This document shows positions 63,741 to 64,000 of a stretch of 64,000 nt of DNA, in pieces; position 1 is the stretch's first letter, and every line of letters starts with the position of its first letter. The notes beneath the pieces were generated by a model. The model saw only the letters and a program-made list of their open reading frames with translations. It searched no databases and was not told where the DNA came from. Position numbers and translations under genes: made by a program. Origin of the DNA: Candidatus Zhuqueibacterota bacterium (GTDB taxonomy: Bacteria; Zhuqueibacterota; Zhuqueibacteria; Zhuqueibacterales; Zhuqueibacteraceae); NCBI GenBank assembly GCA_022616415.1, contig JAKEEU010000109.1, forward strand, positions 1 to 64,000. Reading direction: 5' to 3'.

Positions 63741-63963
63741 TTCGTACAAAACGAATCGCTTCGGCGTTACCGGTGTTGGAGGCGGTTTTGGCATGTTTTG
63801 GCCGTTATCTAACGTCAAAAGCAGATCGGCAGCGCTTCGACAGTTGTGAACTTCCAAGACCAACTAACACCACTGTTTCGTCAACAAACACAACAATTAT
63901 AAATGTGGAAGTAAGTCACGTTTTAAATCATCTTGCCGAACTTTAAGAATTATAGCTGAGAAC

Positions 63964-64000
63964 ATGAGCGCAAAGAAACGTTGGATCATGGTTGTTCTAT
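63964..64000 (+). CDS. Start of a further gene (partial)
   Basis: An ATG opens a frame reading MSAKKRWIMVVL to the window end, typical of a basic N-terminus leading into a signal or anchor helix. The gene itself lies beyond the window. The 223 bases before it contain a stretch that reads GGGFGMFWPLSNVKSRSA in another frame, unrecognised and probably noncoding. Confidence 0.35.
   Translation, partial: MSAKKRWIMVVL

Noticed and set aside
63617..63946. 109-codon plus-strand frame near the right end
   Set aside because: Overlaps the B12-binding fragment in another frame, then reads low-complexity Thr/Asn sequence; no start signal.
1..64000. Prophage, ICE or insertion sequence
   Set aside because: No integrase, transposase, terminase, portal, capsid, relaxase or conjugation gene was found on either strand.

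Overview
The window looks like a chromosomal segment of an uncultured bacterium. A 14-bladed Reg_prop/Y_Y_Y sensor kinase, a metallophosphoesterase with a FlgD/type IX-secretion-like C-terminal tail, and a mosaic of dispersed intergenic dyads are all common in the Bacteroidota/Calditrichota/KSB1 (FCB) assemblage, so an FCB-type lineage is my best guess. No rRNA or universal marker apart from uppS, groES and dapA is present to confirm it. I see no tRNA, rRNA, transposase, site-specific recombinase or phage structural gene.

Layout. 0-1.6 kb: the tail of an upstream gene, a GC-rich quinone oxidoreductase ending in half of an attC-like repeat, and a phytanoyl-CoA-dioxygenase remnant. 2-10.7 kb: a type I restriction-modification operon (hsdM-hsdS-four-helix/zinc-ribbon gene-RecG-like stub-hsdR-YgjP metalloprotease) with overlapping genes. 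10.7-14.2 kb: an AT-rich AAA ATPase and a 641-residue protein of unknown function. 14.3-17 kb: a 156-bp inverted-repeat element, a PhoD-type phosphatase and a degenerate CRISPR-like array without cas genes. 17-30 kb: metabolism and transport (ornithine cyclodeaminase family, GNAT, GltS, YfcC), an AAA/PD-(D/E)XK protein, the large propeller kinase, an SDR, an arrestin-like membrane protein and a HEPN-type two-gene module. 30-40.5 kb: a mostly minus-strand housekeeping-like block (groES, GYF_2-MinD ATPase, cytoplasmic subtilase, two cell-wall amidases, truncated phosphoesterase, JAB-DinG helicase, DUF3467, dapA-like). 40.8-45.5 kb: a MerR-like regulator, a SWIM-SNF2 helicase, several perfect dyads and a SEC-C protein.

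45.5-49.5 kb: an AT-rich type II methylase/endonuclease pair with a good sigma-70 promoter and an attC-like element immediately downstream, then a minus-strand cluster of three small unknown genes (one of 54 residues) and an orphan RelB/DinJ antitoxin. 49.6-54 kb: a flavoprotein and a winged-helix/STAND-ATPase/membrane protein. 54.3-59.4 kb: four same-strand genes of very different base composition (polytopic membrane protein, AT-rich unknown, GC-rich B3-like metallo-beta-lactamase-fold protein, small membrane protein). They lie between two overlapping halves of a MOSC-domain gene, and the last ends in an attC-like stem that is cut exactly where the MOSC homology resumes. 59.4-64 kb: uppS, a DUF4173 membrane protein, a LACTB-like serine hydrolase and a truncated B12-binding/radical-SAM gene.

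The strongest unusual signal is this integron-cassette-like material (attC-like dyads at about 1.25, 10.75, 48.1 and 58.9 kb) with no integrase in view, together with the split MOSC gene. Second come the defence-type content (two R-M systems, degenerate CRISPR, HEPN pair, unknown AAA pair) and several unusual domain combinations. All family names below rest on motif recognition by eye; no database search was possible.
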